Made by a program: the position numbers and the translations under genes. 64,000 nt of DNA, from the NCBI GenBank assembly GCA_947489525.1, contig CANLDW010000002.1, forward strand, positions 62,001-126,000. Reading direction: 5' to 3'. Source of the DNA: an uncultured Psychrobacter sp. GTDB taxonomy: Bacteria > Pseudomonadota > Gammaproteobacteria > Pseudomonadales > Moraxellaceae. Each line of letters begins with the position of its first letter. Within the stretch, counting starts at the first letter, position 1. The notes beneath the pieces were generated by a model. That model had not been told where the DNA came from. It made no database searches and worked only from the letters and a program-made list of their open reading frames with translations. Shown here in pieces: positions 8,963 through 19,310 of this stretch.

Positions 8963-9478
8963 ATGTCAAACAAACAACCTAATCGACTAGCTACTCTTAT
9001 CGACCATCAGGCTTTTGCAGGTAGTGCGCTACCTCAGACTCTTGCAGATAATATGCGCTGGTACCTTCAAATTACCGATGAAGTTAAAACGTTATTGGCA
9101 GAGTGTTTACCTGAAGAGATTTTGACTACCTGTTTCGTTGTGGGTTTTACCGATGAGCAATTAGTAATAAGCGTGAACTCACTAACTGCTGCTAACCACA
9201 TCCGTTACTTACAAAACGCCTATCTAAAAGTGTTAAAAGAACAGTCCATTACATTTAAACAACTTAAGCAAATCAGCGTTGTAGTGACTCAAAATACAGC
9301 TAAAAATAAATCTTTTTTCACCTCTTCGCAGTCGTCGACATCATCGAAAAAAACCTGCGAAGCCAATAACAATCAGGCACTAAGCCCGAACACAAAACGG
9401 ACTATAGCACAGGCTGCCGAGCATGTCACGGCTGATGAAAAGCTCAAAAAGGCAATAATGCGCTTGCTAGATGAGTAA
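8963..9478 (+). CDS. dciA: DciA-like (DUF721) protein, putative helicase loader
   Basis: 171 residues from the ATG used here. The segment from about residue 5 to 105 (LATLIDHQAF..., FVVGFTDEQLVISVNSLTAANHIRYL) matches the DUF721/DciA layout, in which a KH-like domain helps load DnaB. The C-terminal third is Ser/Lys/Asn-rich and probably disordered. In Moraxellaceae and Pseudomonas this gene lies next to lpxC, as here, though convergent with it. An in-frame ATG at 8882 has AGAGG only 3 nt away and would add 27 atypical residues; GTGAG 7 nt before 8963 and the domain start favour 8963, but this is not settled. Confidence 0.7.
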   Translation: MSNKQPNRLATLIDHQAFAGSALPQTLADNMRWYLQITDEVKTLLAECLPEEILTTCFVVGFTDEQLVISVNSLTAANHIRYLQNAYLKVLKEQSITFKQLKQISVVVTQNTAKNKSFFTSSQSSTSSKKTCEANNNQALSPNTKRTIAQAAEHVTADEKLKKAIMRLLDE

Positions 9479-9563
9479 AAAAACATAACACTTAATGTAA
9501 AGTTATGTAAATATCAGCGCAAAAACTGCTTATTCAAAATGTGATATTTTGGAGTAGAAGCGT

Positions 9564-9624
9564 AAAAAAAATCAGCAGCTCTTTATATGCAAATTTATGC
9601 ATATTTAGAATTGCTGATTTTTTT
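9564..9624. terminator. Bidirectional terminator, dciA / lpxC
   Basis: Outer stem AAAAAAATCAGCA (9564-9576 area) / TGCTGATTTTTTT (9612-9624) encloses an inner hairpin ATATGCA/TGCATAT. Symmetric A- and T-runs suit both convergent genes. Confidence 0.85.
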
Positions 9625-9764
9625 GCTTGAAGTGTTTGTTATTACTAAGGTTATAAATATTCAATATTTAGTAAATAAAAAATTTGATATATTCCTAAAT
9701 ATTGATATAGGTCACTTATGTAATATTGCGTAAATGTTGCGATATATCTTGTATAAACGTGTAT

Positions 9765-10682
9765 TTAACCTTCAACTTTTTGGTATTCGAGTGGTAAGTA
9801 GTCGATTGGACAGTTTACATTGTCATCGAATGTTACAATTTCGAAATTACTTTCATCGGATAAAATCTCACGAACCAATAAGTTGTTTAAAGCATGACCT
9901 GATTTATAGGCACTAAAACGACCTAGTATAGGGTAGCCGATCAGGTAAAGGTCACCTACTGCATCAAGCATCTTGTGGCGCACGAACTCATCAGTAAAGC
10001 GTAGTCCTTCGGCATTTAAGACGTGCTCATCGTCGATGACAATAGCGTTATCCATACTACCGCCTAGCGCTAAATTATTCTGACGCAGTGCTTCTATATC
10101 ACGCAAAAACCCAAAGGTACGTGCTGGGCTAAGCTGATTGATAAAGTTAGGTGTAGAAAACTTAAGCTGAGCATGTTGAAAGTCTTTGTCGATAGCAGGG
10201 TGATCAAAGTCAATCTCAAAGTTCAATTCAAAACCTTCATAAGGACGTAGCTCTGCCCATTTATCTTCAACTCTAACTTTAACAGGACGCGTAATTCTAA
10301 GAAACTTCTTCAACTCTTCTTGCTCGCTAAATCCAGCTTGCAAGAGTAAATCTATAAAAGGGGCAGCACTACCATCCATGATTGGTATTTCTGAGGCTGA
10401 TACTCTAACGAGTAGATTATCAATACCAAGACCTGCTATGGCACTGAGTAAGTGCTCTACAGTACCAACACGCGTGCCACCAAAAACTAAGTTTGAGGAC
10501 ATCATGGTATCTTGAACTAAAAATGCACTTGCTGGTATCGGTTGGCTGCCTGCAATATCGGAGCGCTCAAAAACGATACCTGTATCAATCGGCTGTGGAT
10601 GAAACTCTAAGTCAACAGGTTGACCACTATGAAGACCAGTACCAGTAACAGCTATGGCAGTCCTTATGGTTCTTTGATTCAT
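9765..10682 (-). CDS. lpxC: UDP-3-O-acyl-N-acetylglucosamine deacetylase LpxC
   Basis: 305 residues. Zinc-dependent deacetylase, the committed step of lipid A synthesis, cytoplasmic. The zinc ligands are visible: His in TVEHLLSAIAGLGIDN (about residue 80) and the His/Asp pair in RHKMLDAVGDLYLIG (about 235-239), with catalytic His in SGHALNN near 263. Starts MNQRTIRTAIAVTGTGLHSG, as in other LpxC proteins. Last gene of the division cluster; a terminator between ftsZ and lpxC indicates its own promoter in the 348-nt gap. FtsH, the protease that degrades LpxC in E. coli, is encoded in this window. Confidence 0.97.
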   Translation of the reverse strand: MNQRTIRTAIAVTGTGLHSGQPVDLEFHPQPIDTGIVFERSDIAGSQPIPASAFLVQDTMMSSNLVFGGTRVGTVEHLLSAIAGLGIDNLLVRVSASEIPIMDGSAAPFIDLLLQAGFSEQEELKKFLRITRPVKVRVEDKWAELRPYEGFELNFEIDFDHPAIDKDFQHAQLKFSTPNFINQLSPARTFGFLRDIEALRQNNLALGGSMDNAIVIDDEHVLNAEGLRFTDEFVRHKMLDAVGDLYLIGYPILGRFSAYKSGHALNNLLVREILSDESNFEIVTFDDNVNCPIDYLPLEYQKVEG

Positions 10683-10908
10683 GGTTGTTTCCTCACATAT
10701 TTTGTTACAATTGGCTCAGTTTAGCATTACTTACCCCTAATATGCCATAGTTAACGTATACTAATTTGCTTATAGTATCGATTAAAAACTCTTATCAGTT
10801 TGATTTTATTAACTTTTTGCCACAAAATATCTAGTAACATCTAGAGCAATAGTTCACTTCTATTAGTTTTTTCTTACTCACCACTATCAATACACCTATA
10901 AAAAGGAC

Positions 10909-10942
10909 AAAAAAGGTCGATACCTGAATCCAGTATCGACCT
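10909..10942 (-). terminator. Terminator after ftsZ
   Basis: Ten-bp stem AGGTCGATAC / GTATCGACCT (10914-10923 and 10933-10942), with A6 at 10909-10914 giving the T-run on the minus strand. It occupies the ftsZ side of the 348-nt gap 10683-11030. The rest of the gap is AT-rich and presumably holds the lpxC promoter. Confidence 0.9.
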
Positions 10943-11030
10943 TAGCTCAAATTGTCTTGCACGTTTTATTGTCTTTGACGTCTCACGAACAGTATAGCGT
11001 CCTAGGTTTAAAATTTAGCAATAGTACATA

Positions 11031-12221
11031 CTATTTGTTTTGCTGGCGTTTTAAGTAGTCCTGAATACTATTTGTCTTAGTTTGCGGCTGCTCTTGAGTA
11101 TGAGGGCGCGTCACATTATCCGGATATAGCTGAGACTGTGAGCTCTTTTGACTCTTTAGCGCACTGGTATGAAGATTGGGATCCACAGGCTGTGTGCTGG
11201 TCACTGAAGGCACTTGTGTTACTTCAAACTCTTTACCAGCGTTTTCATCTAAGGTCAGGCCAGTGGCGATAACCGTTACATGCAGATCTTCACCAAGTTT
11301 TTCATCGATAACCGTACCAATAAAAATATTTGCCTCTTCGATATCGGTAATATCATTAACAACTTCAGTTATTTCGCTCAGTTCATCTAAAGTAACCGAC
11401 TGAGAAGAAGCAACATTGACCAATAAACCTTTAGCGTTTTCTAATAGCAGATTGTCTAACAGCGGCGAACGAATTGCTTTTTCAGTTGCTTGTCGAGCGC
11501 GATCATCGCCACTTGCGCGCCCTATACCCATCATGGCATGACCTTTAGCAGTCATGGCAGTACGAATATCGTTAAAGTCAATGTTAATAACACCTTCGCT
11601 TGAAATAGTTTGAGCAATACCTTGTACAGCATGCATCAACACGTCATCAGCTTTTTTGAAGGCATCTTGCATTGAGATATTACCGTAAACTTTTAACAAT
11701 TTATCATTTGGAATAGTAATGATCGAATCTACAAAGTTCGATAACTGTTCAATACCTGCTTTAGCTGCTTTGATACGTTTACCACCCTCAAACTTAAATG
11801 GCGTGGTAACTACCGCTACCGTCAGCACTTCCATTTCTTTGGCAATACGAGCCACTACTGGTGCGGCGCCTGTACCTGTTCCGCCGCCCATGCCAGCGGT
11901 AATAAAAACCATATCTGAATTTTCAAGCAAGGTACGAATCGCTTCTTCTTCACTCTCAGCAGCTTCACGACCAACTTCTGGGTTAGCACCTGCCCCCAGA
12001 CCACGGTTGGTTTTGGCACCAAGTTGCAACTTATGCGGCGCGGTCAAACGATCAAGGGCTTGTCTATCCGTGTTCGCACAAACGAAAGTGACACCTTTAA
12101 TACCTTGCTGCACCATGTGCTCAACAGCATTACCGCCGCCGCCGCCCACACCAAATACAGTGAAGCGTGCTTGGCCATTATCTTGAATTTGACTATTATC
12201 AGGCATGGTATACTTTGACAT
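11031..12221 (-). CDS. ftsZ: Cell division GTPase FtsZ
   Basis: 396 residues. Tubulin homologue that polymerises into the Z-ring. GTPase motifs: VFGVGGGGGNAVEHM (about 22-36), GAGANPEVG, the tubulin signature GGGTGTGAAPVVA (about 115-127), and T7-loop NIDFNDIRTAM. The C-terminal linker (about 335-380) is Gln/Ser/Thr-rich, and the end IQDYLKRQQNK is the conserved peptide that binds FtsA and ZipA. It follows ftsA with a 281-nt gap and ends at a terminator. Confidence 0.98.
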   Translation of the reverse strand: MSKYTMPDNSQIQDNGQARFTVFGVGGGGGNAVEHMVQQGIKGVTFVCANTDRQALDRLTAPHKLQLGAKTNRGLGAGANPEVGREAAESEEEAIRTLLENSDMVFITAGMGGGTGTGAAPVVARIAKEMEVLTVAVVTTPFKFEGGKRIKAAKAGIEQLSNFVDSIITIPNDKLLKVYGNISMQDAFKKADDVLMHAVQGIAQTISSEGVINIDFNDIRTAMTAKGHAMMGIGRASGDDRARQATEKAIRSPLLDNLLLENAKGLLVNVASSQSVTLDELSEITEVVNDITDIEEANIFIGTVIDEKLGEDLHVTVIATGLTLDENAGKEFEVTQVPSVTSTQPVDPNLHTSALKSQKSSQSQLYPDNVTRPHTQEQPQTKTNSIQDYLKRQQNK

Positions 12222-12502
12222 AAAATAGGTTCTCCAGTTGCAGATAGTATAGGGATGGTTGTGTCTTGACCTGACGCCCTACTATCGACTTACTATATAT
12301 AAATGTAGGTAACTAAAATAGGGAATGGTACTCAATTTACCCCAAAAATTTTGTGTAGATATCGCATCTTACAATCTTAAAGGCTCACTGTCAGTAGCTG
12401 ATATAAAAATAGCCACTATTATTAAAGCGCTACTCGTGTTAGTTGATTATCTCTACCTTAACGTCATATTGTATACTTCTTAACCATTATCTGTATGCTG
12501 AG

Positions 12503-13870
12503 CTACAATATCTTTTTGAGGACGCTAGTAAAACGTTGACCAGCATTTTGGAATACACCTTTAACACGGCTCTGTTGTACCGCTTCAGACGCGCTTTGTT
12601 CACTGTGACGAAACTGCTCGCTTTGGCTGTATAGCAACGTACCAAAAGCGGTATGATAGGCGCGATCATTGATCTGCATATTAAGCTGTTTAAAAGCTTC
12701 ATCATTGTCAAAGTGACTATAAGCACTGATAGCAGGATGCGTATTCGTCAATACGACAGGCATTTTTAATAATCTCTTAGCAAAAGGCACCATGCCTTTT
12801 ATAGTGCTACCGCCCCCTGTTAAGACGATACCGCGCTCAATGTAACCGATAAGATCAGCTTCATGTAGCTGACGCGCCACTTCTGTGAATATACTAATGT
12901 AACGCGCCTCGATAATACGCGCTAAATTATAAACGTTGATATTGATCTCATCGCTTAAACCTTGGGGTCTAAAGATAAAAAACGCGCTTGGATCAACGCT
13001 GTTAACATCAACACTACCATGCGACTTTTTCAGCTTTTCAGCCTCTATCATTGAGATACCAATATCTGCTGAGATATCTATTGTGACTTCATGACTGCCA
13101 GAGGCAACACAGTGGGTGAAGATCAATTTGTTTTCTTTATAGACACAAATACTAGTGGTACTGGCGCCAATGTCTATGAGACAAACGCCGTGCTCACGCT
13201 CCTCTGCAATCAAGCTATATTCAGCGCTGGTTACCGCATCAAATACGATATGATCGATACCGACATCACAGCTTTGTAGTAGCTTTTGAATGTTTTGACG
13301 ACTGGCAACCGGCATCATCATCATGTGATACATCACTGTAATTTTATGTGCCATCATCTCGATAGCATCATCAATCATTGTCTCTTGCTCATCAATGTAA
13401 ATACCCTGCTGACAGCAATGCATCAAGTAATAATTAGAAGGCAGATCTTGCGACTTTGCATTAGACAGCGCTTGTACCATATCTTGTGCGCGTACCACAT
13501 CGTCTTCAACTTCCACTTGTCCTGCACTGTTTGTGCTTAAAAGCTCAGGCGTAGCTAGAGTTAACCAAACACTATGTACGCGGCAGTTAGCGGTATCTTC
13601 AGCTTCTTGAATGGCTTGTTTTATCGCGCTTTGTAAGCGTTCGCGGTGTTTGATTTGCCCTTGATAAAAGTCATTGTTCTTGACTTGTCCGACACCCATG
13701 ATACGAATGTCTTTTGCAGAGACAACGCTGCCAATAACAGCGTATACCGCTGTGGCACTTAAATGGACGACTACTAGATTTTCAGTATTTTTCATGTTAC
13801 CAGACAAATTATCACTAAACAGGAGACTAGATGATGTCTCCATTAAATCATTAAAATGCGTCATCAACAT
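12503..13870 (-). CDS. ftsA: Cell division protein FtsA (divergent)
   Basis: Up to 455 residues. Actin-like membrane tether of FtsZ. Phosphate-2 motif VCLIDIGASTTSICVY and adenosine motif GIVLTGGGSTIKGM are intact, and the last residues GVFQNAGQRFTSVLKKIL form the expected amphipathic membrane-targeting helix. The phosphate-1 loop is unusual: where E. coli has L-E-I-G-T, this protein has H-L-S-A-T (about residues 36-40), losing the acidic residue and the glycine. The start is uncertain: no clear ribosome binding site precedes the first ATG, and M26 (MKNTEN) would match the family start better. Confidence 0.93.
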   Translation of the reverse strand: MLMTHFNDLMETSSSLLFSDNLSGNMKNTENLVVVHLSATAVYAVIGSVVSAKDIRIMGVGQVKNNDFYQGQIKHRERLQSAIKQAIQEAEDTANCRVHSVWLTLATPELLSTNSAGQVEVEDDVVRAQDMVQALSNAKSQDLPSNYYLMHCCQQGIYIDEQETMIDDAIEMMAHKITVMYHMMMMPVASRQNIQKLLQSCDVGIDHIVFDAVTSAEYSLIAEEREHGVCLIDIGASTTSICVYKENKLIFTHCVASGSHEVTIDISADIGISMIEAEKLKKSHGSVDVNSVDPSAFFIFRPQGLSDEININVYNLARIIEARYISIFTEVARQLHEADLIGYIERGIVLTGGGSTIKGMVPFAKRLLKMPVVLTNTHPAISAYSHFDNDEAFKQLNMQINDRAYHTAFGTLLYSQSEQFRHSEQSASEAVQQSRVKGVFQNAGQRFTSVLKKIL

Positions 13871-14029
13871 TGAAGACAGCAGGTATATAAATAGTGTAAA
13901 AACTTCACACTAAAGCCATTATCAGCTATCACCGCGCAAACTCTTGAACTCAACAAACCTCAATACTGGATAAATTTAAATAACAAATAAATTGACTTCA
14001 ATAAGCGCTTAAGGAGATAAGACAGCTAC

Positions 14030-14842
14030 TTATTGTCGGTGCGCATCTAAATTATCGCTGGGTAAAGCATCCGGGTTCCACGCAATAGTAAAACCGTTTT
14101 TATAACGCAAATCTACCGCTTGTATGTCAGCACGCCGACTACTGAGCTGGTTACCTAAAAGCTGACTTAAACTGAGAAGTTTTTGAGCCGTATTTTCATT
14201 ATCGACAACAATACGCAGCCCATTATCAAAATTCACTAGCCATGTCATACGCGGTGATAGAATGATATCAGTGACTTGCATATCAAGTGGTGCATACCAG
14301 TCATTAATTTGCTGCATCTGCTGCATAATAACAGGTGCTTGACTGATCTCACCTTGTAGTGTTGCAAATTGCGTCCGATTCAGCTCGGTGCTATCCGCCG
14401 GAACAAAGACAGCGCCCTTGGCATCGACTAAGCGCTCAGTACCAAAATGAGCAACCGCTTGTTTAGGGAGCACCTCAATAACGATACCACGCTGCCAATC
14501 GCGAGTGACGCTCACTTGATCCACCCACGCAAAACTCGTAACGATATCTCGCAGTGCTTGTAAATCAGAGGTAAAAAAGCTACTAACTTGCTGCTGACTC
14601 ATCACTTGTTGTAGAACTTGATATTGCGTAGCGCTCAGGTTTTGAGTATCAACATAAATAGTAGCAGGCGGTGCGTCGCGGAGCGCTTTGGCGCCCATCA
14701 ACAAAATAAGAAGCAATAGACCTAGTACAAGCACCATAAAGACATACTTAAGACCAACTGGCATTTGAAAGCCAGATTTTGGCTGATCATTAGCACTCAT
14801 CAAGTCAGTAACGTCGTTGACAGTCTGAGCCATAGTAAGCAT
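14030..14842 (-). CDS. ftsQ: Cell division protein FtsQ
   Basis: 270 residues. Bitopic inner-membrane divisome protein: cytoplasmic N-terminus of about 28 residues, one TM helix (about 29-50, YVFMVLVLGLLLLILLMGAK), then a POTRA domain (TIYVDTQNLSATQY..., about 58-125) and the FtsQ beta domain with FVPADS, MTWLVNFDNGLRI and a final V-D-L-R-Y-K-N-G-F-T-I-A-W strand that contacts FtsB. The start may be the first ATG (AAGGA only 2 nt away) or the ATG three codons later. Between ddl and ftsA in the usual order. Confidence 0.95.
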   Translation of the reverse strand: MLTMAQTVNDVTDLMSANDQPKSGFQMPVGLKYVFMVLVLGLLLLILLMGAKALRDAPPATIYVDTQNLSATQYQVLQQVMSQQQVSSFFTSDLQALRDIVTSFAWVDQVSVTRDWQRGIVIEVLPKQAVAHFGTERLVDAKGAVFVPADSTELNRTQFATLQGEISQAPVIMQQMQQINDWYAPLDMQVTDIILSPRMTWLVNFDNGLRIVVDNENTAQKLLSLSQLLGNQLSSRRADIQAVDLRYKNGFTIAWNPDALPSDNLDAHRQ

Positions 14843-15260
14843 TGTCCTTAATCTAATCTAATAATAAAAATGAGATGCTAATACACTGTTGTCAGGCGGA
14901 AAATAATATTCATTACGTTTATGCAAAAATATGAATACTAAATAGCCTGTGGTATAGGAAATATCTATACTATAAACAAGGCTTTATACCCATTAAGTAT
15001 TGCGAGTTTTAAATATTGCGAGTTAAAATTAACCTAAACTAAATAAAAATAGGCTTGTGAAATGGTCTAAATACGCTATAGCTACACTAGTATTGATAAT
15101 ATTAACGTATTTTATGGTTAAACAATAGCTCAACGCTTATCACAACTAACGAATTTACACAAGTTTACATGACGCTATGCAATAGCAGGGCTAGTGACAC
15201 AATGAAGTAGGCTATCTATTACTATAACTAAGCTACAAATTGACAGATGTAATGTACTTA
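14843..15260. other. Intergenic gap ddl-ftsQ, no gene seen
   Basis: 418 nt, AT-rich, unusually long for this part of a division cluster. It contains a direct repeat TATTGCGAGTT at 14998-15008 and 15014-15024. No terminator hairpin is apparent after ddl. It presumably carries an ftsQ promoter. Confidence 0.4.
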
Positions 15261-16316
15261 TTAAGTATTTTTTAGCGTTTGCGCCAATATATGCCAACAT
15301 AGAGCATCAAAGTCCATACCACGAGCTTTGGCTGCCATAGGCACTAAGCTATGACTGGTCATGCCTGGGACAGTATTGATCTCAAGTAGCCAAAAGTTGC
15401 CCGCTTCATCTTGCATCGCATCAATGCGACCCCATCCTTTGGCATTGACTGCACGAAATGCGGCTAGACTCAAATCTTGTAAACGCTTTTCGTCAGCAGT
15501 GCTAAGTCCGCAGGGAATATAGTAGCCAGTATCATTGCGATTGTACTTTGCTTCAAAATCGTAGAAATTGGTAATATCGGCAGGCTCTAAGCGGATTACT
15601 GGATACGCTTCATCGTCGATAATGACAATGGTAAACTCACGCCCCGTGATCCAGCGCTCAGCCATGACTGCATCCCCGCAGTTTACAGCTGTGGCATACG
15701 CTGCTGGTAGCTCGTCAAGATGATTGACTTTGGTCATACCAATACTTGAGCCTTCGTGGACTGGCTTAATAATCAGTGGCAGACCTAACATATTGACCAC
15801 TTGTTGCCAGTCCGTATCTGCAGTTAATAATGCAAAAGGTGCCGTTGATAACCCGCAGCCCTGCCACAACTGCTTAGTACGTACCTTGTCCATACCTAGC
15901 GCTGAAGCTAAGATACCTGAGCCTGTTTGCGGAATATCAAACCACTGAAGCACGCCTTGTAATAGACCGTCTTCGCCGCCGCGTCCATGCAGTACATTGA
16001 ACACGCGATCATACCCGCGCAGCTCAGCAATATCTTGATCTTTAGGATCAAAATGACTCGCATCAACGCCTTGATTTTGTAGGGCTTGTAATACGGCCGC
16101 GCCGCTATCTAGCGAGACACTGCGCTCATTGCTAGTTCCGCCATAAACGACAGCAACCTTACCAAATAGACTAGCGTCTTTTTTACTATTAGTTACCGTA
16201 CTGCTTGAGAGTTTATCCGTCGCATCTGTATCAGATACGGAAGTTGCCTTGGAAGCTTTTGTATTATCAAAGGTAGGCGTTTTATCGCTGTGCCGTTGTT
16301 GATTATCTGTCGTCAT
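15261..16316 (-). CDS. ddl: D-alanine--D-alanine ligase
   Basis: 351 residues. ATP-grasp ligase making D-Ala-D-Ala for peptidoglycan precursors. Motifs: VVYGGTSNERSVSLDSG (about 54-70), NVLHGRGGEDGLLQG, IIKPVHEGSSIGM, ITGREFTIVII, and the metal/ATP site LLEINTVPGMTSHSL. The E. coli enzyme is 306 residues; the excess is a Ser/Thr/Asp/Lys-rich N-terminal extension of about 45-50 residues with no recognised domain. It starts 9 nt after the murC stop, so translational coupling is likely. Confidence 0.96.
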   Translation of the reverse strand: MTTDNQQRHSDKTPTFDNTKASKATSVSDTDATDKLSSSTVTNSKKDASLFGKVAVVYGGTSNERSVSLDSGAAVLQALQNQGVDASHFDPKDQDIAELRGYDRVFNVLHGRGGEDGLLQGVLQWFDIPQTGSGILASALGMDKVRTKQLWQGCGLSTAPFALLTADTDWQQVVNMLGLPLIIKPVHEGSSIGMTKVNHLDELPAAYATAVNCGDAVMAERWITGREFTIVIIDDEAYPVIRLEPADITNFYDFEAKYNRNDTGYYIPCGLSTADEKRLQDLSLAAFRAVNAKGWGRIDAMQDEAGNFWLLEINTVPGMTSHSLVPMAAKARGMDFDALCWHILAQTLKNT

Positions 16317-16325
16317 AAAACGCTC

Positions 16326-17783
16326 CTAATATTCTTTTAATACGGTTTTAAGATACAAGCCATTGGCTGCTAAATCGATAGCGATCTGCCCTACGTTACC
16401 TGCGCCTTGGGTGATCAGCATATCGTTGGCTTTGAGCAAACGCTGCATAACGGGAGCAAGATTATCTTTATCTATAATGGTAGGCTCAACACTACCGCGC
16501 AGACGAATACTACGTGCTAGCGCCTTAGTATCCGCACCCGTGATAGGCTGCTCCCCTGCCGAGTAAACCTCTAATAACAGCAGCTCATCAACGGTTGATA
16601 GCACTTCGACAAAATCGTCGAAGCAGTCGCGCGTTCGACTGTAACGGTGCGGCTGAAACAACATAACCAAACGGCGATCAGGGAAGCTTTGCCGTGCCGC
16701 TTTGATAGTGGCATCGACTTCGCGCGGATGATGACCGTAATCGTCAATCAGCAACACGTCGCCATCATCTAAAGGCACAGTGGCGTGTTGCTCAAAACGG
16801 CGACCAACGCCTGCAAATTTTTGTAGCGCGCGTTTAATGGCCTCATCATCAACGCCTTCATCAGTTGCCATAGTAATCGCAGCAAGTGCATTGTAGACGT
16901 TATGGACACCCGGAATGTTCAAGGTCAACCGTAGCGGTTCACGATCACGGCGCAGCACGGTAAAATGTGTTTTAGTGCCTTCAACAACGACATCCACAGC
17001 TTGTACGTCGTTAAATGGCTCAAGACCAAAGGTCAATACCGGACGCCCAATATCATCAATCATAGCGTACAGCTCAGGATCATCACCGCACACGACTGCT
17101 AAGCCATAAAAAGGCATGTTTTGTAGAAACTGTATATAGGCTGCCTTTAGCTTATCAAAGCTGTTCTCATACGTCTCCATGTGATCTTGGTCGATGTTGG
17201 TTACGATAGCAGCCATAGGATGCAAGGATAAAAATGACGCATCGGATTCGTCAGCTTCTGCGACCAAAAATCGACTACTACCGAGTGCCGCATTTTTGCC
17301 AGAAGCGTTCAATCTACCACCGATGACGTAAGTGGGATCAAGCTGCCCTTCTGCCAGCATTGTGGTTAGCAGACTTGTCGTTGTAGTCTTACCATGGGCA
17401 CCTGCAACCGCGATACTGTGGCGGTAGCGCATCAGCTCGCCGAGCATATCAGCACGGCGGACGACTGGTAGACGAGCTTCTAGTGCCGCTTTAATCTCAG
17501 GATTACTGCGATCGATCGCGGACGATACGACAATGACATCCGCGTGCGCAATGTTAATGGAATCGTGCCCAATAAAGACCTCAATACCAATGCTTTGCAA
17601 ACGCTGTGTGACCAGACTGTTAATGATGTCGGAGCCACTAACTTTATAGCCTTGATTGTGCATGACTTCGGCGATACCGCACATCCCAGAGCCACCGATA
17701 CCGACGAAATGCAAATGCTGAATACGGCGCATCTCTGGTATCTCAATCAAACGTTTCGGTAGGGATTTGGCAGATGTAGGCAT
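16326..17783 (-). CDS. murC: UDP-N-acetylmuramate--L-alanine ligase
   Basis: 485 residues. Adds L-Ala to UDP-MurNAc, the first Mur ligase step. N-terminal Rossmann motif [17 protein letters not shown] (about 25-41), ATP P-loop [13 protein letters not shown] (about 120), [30 protein letters not shown] and [11 protein letters not shown] are all present. It lies between murG and ddl in one minus-strand run. The mur genes that often sit beside it (murD, ftsW) are not in this window. Confidence 0.98.
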   Translation of the reverse strand: MPTSAKSLPKRLIEIPEMRRIQHLHFVGIGGSGMCGIAEVMHNQGYKVSGSDIINSLVTQRLQSIGIEVFIGHDSINIAHADVIVVSSAIDRSNPEIKAALEARLPVVRRADMLGELMRYRHSIAVAGAHGKTTTTSLLTTMLAEGQLDPTYVIGGRLNASGKNAALGSSRFLVAEADESDASFLSLHPMAAIVTNIDQDHMETYENSFDKLKAAYIQFLQNMPFYGLAVVCGDDPELYAMIDDIGRPVLTFGLEPFNDVQAVDVVVEGTKTHFTVLRRDREPLRLTLNIPGVHNVYNALAAITMATDEGVDDEAIKRALQKFAGVGRRFEQHATVPLDDGDVLLIDDYGHHPREVDATIKAARQSFPDRRLVMLFQPHRYSRTRDCFDDFVEVLSTVDELLLLEVYSAGEQPITGADTKALARSIRLRGSVEPTIIDKDNLAPVMQRLLKANDMLITQGAGNVGQIAIDLAANGLYLKTVLKEY

Positions 17784-17848
17784 AAATGGATCTCTGTATC
17801 AAAAAGGGACAAAATATATTAAAGGACGTAGAAGTGACAACTATCAAA

Positions 17849-18976
17849 TTACAGCGTTTGCCAAATGATCGTAGCGACCTGCTCAGTAGCACTACGATTG
17901 GCAAGTGCGTGGCCTTTTTTTGCCATCTCTAGGCAGGTTCGCCGATCAAGTGCGCTAAGCTGACTACTTAAACGCTCAGGGGTGAGCTCATTTTGCGGCA
18001 ATAATATAGCTGCCCCGTGTGAGGTCAAGGTGCGCGCGTTGGCAGTTTGATGATCATCAACGGCATGGGGTAAGGGTACAAAGATCGCCGCCACGCCAAC
18101 GTTTTGAATTTCAGTGACAGTTAATGCGCCAGCGCGGCAAAGCACTATGTCAGCCCAGTTGTAAGCGGCGGCCATATCATCAATAAAGGGCTGCACGCGA
18201 TACTCGTGGCGGCTTAGATCCTGCGCCTCAAAGGCAGCAAGCGTTGCCTGTTCGTTGTTACGTCCGCACTGATGACGTACTACAAAAGGCTTATCAGTGA
18301 GCGCTAGGGCACGTGGTACGTTCTCATTAAGCACTTGCGCGCCAAGCGAGCCGCCGACCACTAATAATTTAAGTGGTGCGTGATCCTCAATATCGTAGCG
18401 CTCTTCTGGCGCAGCAACGCCTGTGATCGCATTGCGTACAGGATTGCCCACCGTACTAATTTTGCTAGGTTCAGTAGATTTGTCTTGAGCATAACCAAAA
18501 GTGCCTTCAAAAGCTTGCAACACCTTGGTTGCCATCTTTGCCAAATAGCGATTGCTCATACCAGCTATAGCGTTTTGTTCGTGGATGATAAGCGGTGTTT
18601 TTGTTAAGCGCGCAGCAATACCTCCAGGCGCAGTCACATAACCACCAAAACCAACGACGATATCGATTCGGTTACTACGAATGATTTTAATCGTCGCCAT
18701 CGTTGCTGCTAACAAGCTTGTGGGTAGCCTTAACATACGACCTAGCCCTTTACCGCGCAAACCTTGCATATCAATAGCATGAAAGGCATAGCCAACTGGC
18801 TTTACTAAGTCGTTTTCCATACCCTTAGGCGTACCTAACCAATGGATAGTTGCGCCCTGCTCGCTCAGCGCTTCAGCAACGGCAAGAGCGGGAAACACAT
18901 GACCGCCTGTACCAGCTGCCATCATCAGTATATTAGGGGATACAACTTGCTCTGTGCTGATAGAAGACTGTGACAA
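17849..18976 (-). CDS. murG: Lipid II synthase MurG (GlcNAc transferase)
   Basis: 375 residues. Peripheral inner-membrane glycosyltransferase (GT-B fold) that converts lipid I to lipid II. N-terminal MMAAGTGGHVFPALAVAEAL (about 18-37), VVGFGGYVTAPGGIAA, HEQNAIAGMSNR, and the UDP-GlcNAc site VVGGSLGAQVLN, followed by CRAGALTVTEI and PLPHAVDDHQTANA. It has a 16-residue N-terminal extension over E. coli MurG. First gene of the murG-murC-ddl run. The 65-nt gap to murC shows no terminator. Confidence 0.97.
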   Translation of the reverse strand: MSQSSISTEQVVSPNILMMAAGTGGHVFPALAVAEALSEQGATIHWLGTPKGMENDLVKPVGYAFHAIDMQGLRGKGLGRMLRLPTSLLAATMATIKIIRSNRIDIVVGFGGYVTAPGGIAARLTKTPLIIHEQNAIAGMSNRYLAKMATKVLQAFEGTFGYAQDKSTEPSKISTVGNPVRNAITGVAAPEERYDIEDHAPLKLLVVGGSLGAQVLNENVPRALALTDKPFVVRHQCGRNNEQATLAAFEAQDLSRHEYRVQPFIDDMAAAYNWADIVLCRAGALTVTEIQNVGVAAIFVPLPHAVDDHQTANARTLTSHGAAILLPQNELTPERLSSQLSALDRRTCLEMAKKGHALANRSATEQVATIIWQTL

Positions 18977-19310
18977 AAGGCGCTCCTTATTTGTGTATTC
19001 AGCTCAATTTACAAAGGCTAGCGAGGGACATATTGTAGTACTAACAAGTATCGTGGTCATAACATTAAGTAAAATCTTGATAAAAGTTGAACCTTAATGA
19101 TAGAGCCAAATTTGGCATCGTATGAACCGCAAAATCATAGCACAAATAAGGGTCTTAGGCGAAATATTACCACGGCTATCACAGATATCATTCTAACTAT
19201 TCTGACCAAACTACCACTTTGAGCTAGGTTATAGGGTTCATTTAATCTAAAAGAATCTTTAGCCCGAAGGTTAGTTTGAGTTGAGTGCCAAACTTATAAA
19301 ACAAACAGTA

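Noticed and set aside
10743..10910. Small RNA in the ftsZ-lpxC gap
   Set aside because: Only the ftsZ terminator is convincing; no promoter plus second terminator pair on either strand.
11719..12186. 155-codon frame antisense to ftsZ
   Set aside because: Fully within ftsZ, Ala/Pro/Ser-rich as expected from the complement of a Gly/Ala-rich GTPase.
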